The notes under the pieces were generated by a model. It saw only the letters and a list, made by a program, of their open reading frames with translations. It had not been told where the DNA came from and did not search any database. A DNA stretch of 64,000 nucleotides from JBEEFP01 sp041166085 (GTDB lineage: Bacteria > Actinomycetota > Acidimicrobiia > Acidimicrobiales > JAFATL01), in the NCBI GenBank assembly GCA_041166085.1, contig JBEEFP010000067.1:124001-188000 (forward strand), written 5' to 3'. A program made the translations under genes and the position numbers. Below are positions 59,520-64,000 of this stretch, one piece after another. Numbering within the stretch: position 1 is the first letter of the stretch; the number at the start of each line of letters is the position of its first letter.

Positions 59520-60695
59520 ATGAATGAAGTCGTCATCGTCGAAGCCGTCCGCAGCCCCCTCGGGCGCCGCGGCGGCGGCCTGTCCACCATGCACGCCGCC
59601 GACCTGCTGGCCGCCGTCCAGCAGGCCGCCATCGAGCGCTCGGGCATCGACCCGGCCGAGGTCGATCAGCTGATCGCCGGCTGCGTCAGCCAGGTGGGCG
59701 AGCAGTCCTACAACATCGGTCGCACCGCGTGGCTCAGCGCCGGGCTGCCCATGAGCGTGGCGGCCACGACCGTCGACGCCCAGTGCGGGTCGTCGCAGCA
59801 GGCCACCAACCTGGCCGCCTCGCTGATCGCGTCCGGCACGATCGACGTGGCCCTCTCGTGCGGCGTCGAGTCGATGAGCCGCATCCCCCTGGGCTCCAAC
59901 GTGAAGAACGGCCCGGGCCGCGCCATCCCCAAGTCGTACTTCGCAAGGTGGGAGTACACGAGCCAGTTCGAAGGTGCGGAGCGCATCGCCGAGAAGTGGG
60001 GCATCACCCGCCAGGACACAGACGAGCTCGGCGTGCTCTCCCAGGGCCGGGCCGCCCAGGCCTGGGCCGAGGGCCGGTTCGACCGCGAGGTGCTGCCCAT
60101 CGACGCACCGAACCTCAACGACGAGGGCAAGCCCGACGGCACGACCCACCGCGTCGAGCGCGACGAAGGCCTGCGCGAGACGACAATGGAGGGGCTGGCC
60201 AAGCTCAAGCCCGTCGCGCGCGAAGACGGCGTGCACACCGCCGGCACTTCCTCGCAGATCTCCGACGGGGCCGCCGCTGTCCTCATGATGTCGGCTGACA
60301 AGGCCAAGGCGCTCGGCCTCCGGCCCCGTGCCCGCATCACCCACCAGTGCCTCGTGGGCACCGATCCGGTGCTCATGCTCACCGGCCCGATCGACGCGAC
60401 CGCCAAGCTGCTCGGCCGCTCGGGCCTCACCATGGCCGACATCGACACCGTCGAGATCAACGAGGCGTTCGCCTCGGTCGTCATCGCGTGGGCGCGCGAG
60501 ACCAAGGGCGTCGACATGGACAAGGTCAACCCCAACGGCGGCGCCCTCGCCATCGGTCACCCCGTCGGCTGCACCGGCGCCCGCCTCGTCACCACCGCCC
60601 TGCACGAGCTCGAGCGCACCGACGGCACCCACGGCCTCATCACCATGTGCTGCGGCGGCGGCCTGGGCACCGGCACCCTCATCGAGCGCCTCTAG
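59520..60695 (+). CDS. Acetyl-CoA acyltransferase (thiolase)
   Basis: A 391-residue thiolase for the last step of beta-oxidation. The acyl-carrying Cys is Cys89 in VDAQCGSSQQA. GHPVGCTG (about 346-353) carries the catalytic His, and CCGGGLGTG (about 377-385) the second Cys. The size and sequence fit steroid or long-chain 3-ketoacyl-CoA thiolases. TAGCCT at 59507-59512 precedes the ATG by seven bases. Confidence 0.93.
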   Translation: MNEVVIVEAVRSPLGRRGGGLSTMHAADLLAAVQQAAIERSGIDPAEVDQLIAGCVSQVGEQSYNIGRTAWLSAGLPMSVAATTVDAQCGSSQQATNLAASLIASGTIDVALSCGVESMSRIPLGSNVKNGPGRAIPKSYFARWEYTSQFEGAERIAEKWGITRQDTDELGVLSQGRAAQAWAEGRFDREVLPIDAPNLNDEGKPDGTTHRVERDEGLRETTMEGLAKLKPVAREDGVHTAGTSSQISDGAAAVLMMSADKAKALGLRPRARITHQCLVGTDPVLMLTGPIDATAKLLGRSGLTMADIDTVEINEAFASVVIAWARETKGVDMDKVNPNGGALAIGHPVGCTGARLVTTALHELERTDGTHGLITMCCGGGLGTGTLIERL

Positions 60696-60710
60696 CCCCC
60701 GAGACCTCTC

Positions 60711-60757
60711 GTCTCGAGGAAATGGGGTACCTAATCGGTACCCCATTTCCTCGAGAC
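60711..60757. terminator. Perfect 21-bp hairpin with GTCTCGAGGAAA arms
   Basis: The left arm (60711-60731) starts GTCTCGAGGAAATGG and ends GGTACC; the right arm (60737-60757) is its exact reverse complement around a 5-base loop TAATC. No T-tract. It follows the thiolase gene. The outer 12 bases equal those of the element at 23781. Confidence 0.75.
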
Positions 60758-60829
60758 AGCGGGACGGACGTGCGTCAGACAGCGCGCCGCAGCTGGGGGC
60801 AGGGGCGCGATGAAATGTCGAAGGTTACC

Positions 60830-60858
60830 TTGACAGATTGGCAAGTTCGGCATACGAC
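60830..60858 (+). promoter_or_regulatory. Consensus-like promoter before the DUF4097-like gene
   Basis: TTGACA (60830-60835), a 17-base spacer, then TACGAC (60853-60858). The ATG at 60865 starts six bases later, at the expected transcription start, so a leaderless mRNA is likely. This also decides the start codon over the upstream TTG. Confidence 0.75.
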
Positions 60859-60864
60859 TTTGTC

Positions 60865-61677
60865 ATGCCCGAGCCCGAAGACGATCCCCGCCGCGCCATC
60901 CTGTCCGCTGTGGCCGACGGCACCCTGTCGCCCCAGGAGGCAGCTGAGCGCCTCCATGCTCTCGCCCATCCCCACGGCGCCCCCGAGGCCGACGCGAAGG
61001 CGTCCGCCCCGTCGTCTCCTGACCGCGAGGGGCCCGTCCGGGTGCGCGTCCAGGCCTCGGCTCGCAAGGTCGAGGTCATCGGCGACCCGACGGTCCGAGA
61101 GGCCGTCGCCGAGGGACCCCACGAGGCATGGCGTGATGGCGACACCCTGGTGATCGAGGGCGAGTTCGATCCCGATCGCCACTTCCGCGAGCACATCGGT
61201 GCCAGCGGCTTCAGCTTCAGCCGCAGTCGCTCGGCGGTGATGATCGGCAAGCAGCTGGCGCTGGTCGTGCGCATGAACCCCGACCTCGCGCTCGAAGCAC
61301 GGGTCGAGGCCGGCTCCCTGACCACGACCGGGGTGCACGGCCCGATCCGGGCCCACGTGGCGGCGGGGTCGGCGCGCTTCGACGGGTTCGAAGGACCACT
61401 CGACGTCGACGTGGCGGCCGGCGGCATCAAGGGCCGCGGCCGTCTCGACCACGGCGAGTCGCGCATCCGCTGCGACGCGGGATCGGTGAAGCTGCAGCTG
61501 CAGCGGGGCTCGAGCGTTCGCATCACCGGCGAGGCCCACCTCGGCAAGGTCGACCTGCTCGGGCACCAGTCCAGCGGCGTGCTCAACGACTCGACGAGCG
61601 TGACCGTCGGCGACGGGGCCGCGACGCTCGACATCGAGTGCAACCTCGGCAGCGTCAAGGTGTCCAGTGATGGCTGA
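60865..61677 (+). CDS. DUF4097-like beta-helical protein
   Basis: A 270-residue protein. The N-terminus is a short helical module (RRAILSAVADGTLSPQEAAERL) of the kind found before DUF4097. The rest is a regular right-handed beta-helix-like repeat (VRVRVQASARKVEVIG, ...SVKLQLQRGSSVRITG, VDLLGHQSSGVLND). No enzyme motif. It is overlapped at its 3' end by the DUF2089 gene, a common pairing. Confidence 0.8.
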   Translation: MPEPEDDPRRAILSAVADGTLSPQEAAERLHALAHPHGAPEADAKASAPSSPDREGPVRVRVQASARKVEVIGDPTVREAVAEGPHEAWRDGDTLVIEGEFDPDRHFREHIGASGFSFSRSRSAVMIGKQLALVVRMNPDLALEARVEAGSLTTTGVHGPIRAHVAAGSARFDGFEGPLDVDVAAGGIKGRGRLDHGESRIRCDAGSVKLQLQRGSSVRITGEAHLGKVDLLGHQSSGVLNDSTSVTVGDGAATLDIECNLGSVKVSSDG

Positions 61678-62029
61678 CCGCCGACCGCCGCGCGACTGCC
61701 CGGTCTGCGGCGACGAGCTCGCGTTGACGCGTCTCTCGTGCTCGTCGTGCGGCACCGAGCTCTCCGGCGCGTTCGAGGCGTGCGACTTCTGCGCCCTCAA
61801 CACCGAGGAGCGCGAGGTGCTGCGCGTGTTCCTCGCATCACGCGGCAACATGAAGGAGCTCGAGCGTCACCTCGGCGTGAGCTATCCCACCGCGCGGGCG
61901 CGGTACGACGGACTGCTCGCCAAGCTCGGCATCGAGCGTCCCAGCGGTCCTGACCCCGAGGTCGAGCTGCTGGAGGCAGTGGCGCGGGGCGACGTCGCCG
62001 TCGACGACGCCCTGGGCCGCCTGTCGTAG
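61670..62029 (+). CDS. DUF2089 zinc-ribbon/HTH regulator
   Basis: A 119-residue protein. A zinc ribbon (CPVCGDELALTRLSCSSCGT) is followed by NTEEREVLRVFLASRGNMKE and the helix-turn-helix GVSYPTARARYDGLL. The end (VELLEAVARGDVAVDDALGRL) resembles the N-terminal helical module of the preceding DUF4097-like protein. It may regulate that gene or bind it. A GTG three bases upstream is an alternative start. Confidence 0.85.
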   Translation: MADRRPPRDCPVCGDELALTRLSCSSCGTELSGAFEACDFCALNTEEREVLRVFLASRGNMKELERHLGVSYPTARARYDGLLAKLGIERPSGPDPEVELLEAVARGDVAVDDALGRLS

Positions 62030-62048
62030 AAGTTCTTCAACTCCTGTC

Positions 62049-62075
62049 GCGCGCCTGACCAGGTCATGGACGCGC
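62049..62075. terminator. Hairpin downstream of the DUF2089 gene
   Basis: GCGCG (62049-62053) pairs with CGCGC (62071-62075); inside, TGACC-A-GGTCA is a perfect short hairpin. It falls between the DUF2089 gene and the urea-transporter gene. Confidence 0.4.
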
Positions 62076-62168
62076 AACGGAAGCGCCATCCCAACGCCAC
62101 AGACGGGCCACAGAGGCGAAACGCGTCGTCCGTAGGGTCCCGGGCAACTGGGAGGCCAAAGGAGAACG

Positions 62169-63437
62169 ATGCGACGTACACGGACGCGAGTCCTGCTGGG
62201 TTTGATGATGGCGGCGCTGCTGGTGAGCGCCGCGTGTGGGAAGAGCAATGACAAGGGAAGCGGCACTGCGACCGCGAGTGGCGACGCGGTCAAGGTCGGC
62301 GTGCTGCAGTCGTTGAGCGGCACCATGTCGATCAGTGAGGTCGCGGTCAAGAACTCGGAGATGCTCGCGATCAGCGAGATCAACAAGGCGGGCGGCGTGC
62401 TCGGCAAGCAGATCAAGCCCATCGTCGAGGACGGTGAGTCCAAGCCCGAGGTGTTCGCACAGAAGATCGAGAAGCTGCTCAACAGCGACAAGGTCTCCGC
62501 CGTGTTCGGCGGCTGGACGTCGGCCAGTCGCAAGGCGATGAAGCCGGTGGTGGAAGGGGCCAACGGCCTGCTCTTCTACCCCGTGCAGTACGAGGGGCTG
62601 GAGGTGTCGCCCAACATCTTCTACACCGGCGCGACCACCAACCAGCAGATCGTGCCCGCCCTCGACTACCTCAAGGAGAAGGGCCTGACCAAGGTCTACC
62701 TGGTCGGGTCCGACTACGTGTTCCCCCGGACGGCCAACAAGGAGATCAAGGCCTACGCGGCGGCCAACGGCCTGCAGATCCTCGGCGAGGAGTACCTGCA
62801 GCTGGGTGACACCAACGTGCAGGGCATGGTGCAGAAGGTCATCGACGCCAAGCCCCAGGTGGTGTTCAACACCCTCAACGGCGACTCGAACGTGGCGTTC
62901 TTCAAGGAGCTGAAGGCCAAGGGCAACACGCCGGACAAGATCCAGACCATCTCGGTGTCCATCGCCGAGGAGGAGGTCGCCGGCGTCGGCGTCGACAACC
63001 TGGCCGGTCACCTGGTGGCGTGGAACTACTACCAGACAACCGATCTCCCGAAGAACAAGGAGTTCGTTGCGGCGTACCAGGCCAAGTACGGCACCAACAA
63101 GCACACCGATGACCCGATCGAAGCGGGCTACAACTCGGTCTACATCTGGAAGGCGGCGGTCGAGAAGGCCAAGTCCTTCGACGTGGCCAAGGTGACCGAG
63201 GCGGCGAAGGGCCTGCAGCTCGACACACCCGAGGGACTGCTCACCGTCAGCCAGTGGAACCACCACGTCTCCAAGACGGCTCGCATCGGCATGGTGAACA
63301 GCCAGGGCGTCATCGACGAGGTGTGGAACTCGGGCAAGCCCATCGAGCCCGACCCGTGCCTCGACAGCTACCCGTGGGCCAAGGGTCTGGCCGAAGGCCA
63401 AGCCCGCCAGGAGTGTGACACCGCCAAGTCGGCCTGA
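62169..63437 (+). CDS. urtA: Urea-type ABC transporter substrate-binding lipoprotein
   Basis: A 422-residue lipoprotein. The lipobox is LLVSAAC with Cys23, followed by a Ser/Thr linker. The periplasmic-binding type-I fold starts VKVGVLQSLSGTMSISE; GGWTSASRKAMKPVVEG and FYPVQYEGLEVSPNIFYTGA are typical of UrtA/FmdD proteins that bind urea or short amides. AAAGGAG lies six bases before the ATG. It opens a transporter operon with UrtB-like permease next. Confidence 0.93.
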   Translation: MRRTRTRVLLGLMMAALLVSAACGKSNDKGSGTATASGDAVKVGVLQSLSGTMSISEVAVKNSEMLAISEINKAGGVLGKQIKPIVEDGESKPEVFAQKIEKLLNSDKVSAVFGGWTSASRKAMKPVVEGANGLLFYPVQYEGLEVSPNIFYTGATTNQQIVPALDYLKEKGLTKVYLVGSDYVFPRTANKEIKAYAAANGLQILGEEYLQLGDTNVQGMVQKVIDAKPQVVFNTLNGDSNVAFFKELKAKGNTPDKIQTISVSIAEEEVAGVGVDNLAGHLVAWNYYQTTDLPKNKEFVAAYQAKYGTNKHTDDPIEAGYNSVYIWKAAVEKAKSFDVAKVTEAAKGLQLDTPEGLLTVSQWNHHVSKTARIGMVNSQGVIDEVWNSGKPIEPDPCLDSYPWAKGLAEGQARQECDTAKSA

Positions 63438-63446
63438 CCGGCGCAC

Positions 63447-64000
63447 GTGGAGACCATCCTCAGCAATCTCTACATCGGGATCACACTGGCATCGATCTTC
63501 CTGCTCGTCGGTCTCGGCCTCACGTTCACCTTCGGCCAGATGGGCGTGATCAACATGGCCCACGGCGAGTTCATCATGGCGGGGGCCTACGTCCCCTACG
63601 TGTTGCAGACGACGCTGTTCAAAGGAGCGAGGGGGGCGGCCGTGCTGGCCGCCCTCCCCGCCGCCTTCGTCGTCGCCGGCAGCCTCGGTCTCCTGCTGGA
63701 GCGCCTCATCCTCCGGCGGATGTACGGGCGTCCCCTCGACACGCTGTTGGTGACGTTCGGGGTCAGCCTCATCCTCCAGCAGGCGGCCAAGGACCTGTTC
63801 TCGGCCAACAACAAGGACGTGGTGACACCGACGTTCCTGCGCGGGCAGTGGCACGTGTTCGGCGTGACGCTGACCCACACCCGGCTCTTCGTACTGCTGG
63901 TGGTCATCGTGACCATCGCGTTGGTGTGGGTGTTCATGAGCAAGCTGCGCGCCGGACGCCGCATGCGGGCCGTCATGCAGAACCGCGATCTGGCGGCCGT
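63447..64000 (+). CDS. urtB: Urea-type ABC transporter permease, N-terminal part
   Basis: The open frame starts at GTG 63447, nine bases after urtA, and runs off the window; 184 codons are visible. METILSNLYIGITLASIFLL, then GLTFTFGQMGVINMAHGEF with the permease motif, and MRAVMQNRDLAA near the edge identify a branched-chain/urea LivH-UrtB permease with several membrane helices. The rest of the operon must lie to the right. Confidence 0.92.
   Translation, partial: METILSNLYIGITLASIFLLVGLGLTFTFGQMGVINMAHGEFIMAGAYVPYVLQTTLFKGARGAAVLAALPAAFVVAGSLGLLLERLILRRMYGRPLDTLLVTFGVSLILQQAAKDLFSANNKDVVTPTFLRGQWHVFGVTLTHTRLFVLLVVIVTIALVWVFMSKLRAGRRMRAVMQNRDLAA

Noticed and set aside
62110..62168. Possible guanidine-I (ykkC) riboswitch before the urea-type transporter
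   Set aside because: The leader has TAGGGTCCCGG followed by CTGG, reminiscent of the ykkC 5' part, and urea genes are plausible targets. The later conserved parts (ACACGG, GGGATAAAAGCCC-like) are missing because the ribosome site follows at once.

Overview
The window reads as chromosomal DNA of a high-GC actinomycete. Several things point there: frequent GTG starts with 4-base stop/start overlaps, an actinobacterial-type SOS box, GAF-ANTAR regulators, a wax ester synthase/DGAT-like acyltransferase, an F420-type luciferase-like oxidoreductase, a mycothiol-type DinB enzyme, a single-cluster P450 ferredoxin and a DUF222/HNH (13E12-type) endonuclease. The mix of lipid and steroid-type catabolic genes would suit an acidimicrobial or related lineage, but that placement is inference. 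I see no rRNA, tRNA, CRISPR array, prophage or intact insertion sequence.

Layout. 1-6500: end of an acyl-CoA carboxylase subunit, then a P450, FAD reductase, acyl-CoA dehydrogenase, ferredoxin and acyl-CoA ligase group resembling side-chain or steroid oxidation modules, then a DUF421 membrane protein. 6558-8889: an ECF sigma factor between two exported proteins that share one fibronectin-like domain. 8935-14166: SDR, SRPBCC, an LPTTG-anchored esterase, a cyclopropane-type lipid methyltransferase and two exported proteins. 14288-17486: a coupled FAD oxidase / PLP enzyme / AhpD-like operon. 17499-23773: five coupled genes headed by an adenylate cyclase-ATPase regulator. 23849-32141: FAH hydrolase, DNA ligase, 4-alpha-glucanotransferase, RsbW-like kinase, DUF72, hydrolase, acetoacetyl-CoA synthetase and a TauE-type transporter.

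32142-32655 is the only long stretch without a gene; it holds two diverged copies of a 57-bp sequence. 32656-43951: RecB-like nuclease, PAP2 phosphatase, DsbA-like protein, MFS pump with TetR, DGAT-like enzyme, a PAS protein coupled to a metallo-beta-lactamase-fold enzyme, SDR, secreted protease, M23 peptidase and others. 44024-51805: a regulatory stretch with two GAF-ANTAR proteins, a winged-helix protein beside a catalase-like enzyme, two SOS-box promoters and a TetR/SRPBCC pair with a perfect operator. 51786-64000: DUF4349, sulfatase, DinB enzyme, F420 oxidoreductase, thioesterase, amidase, metallo-hydrolase, thiolase, a DUF4097-like/DUF2089 pair and the start of a urea-type ABC transporter operon.

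Two features recur throughout. Many first genes have a TAnnnT box 6-8 nt before the start codon, as expected for leaderless mRNAs. Gene ends often carry a 44-49 nt two-part hairpin without a T-tract; two of these share the same 12-nt arms.
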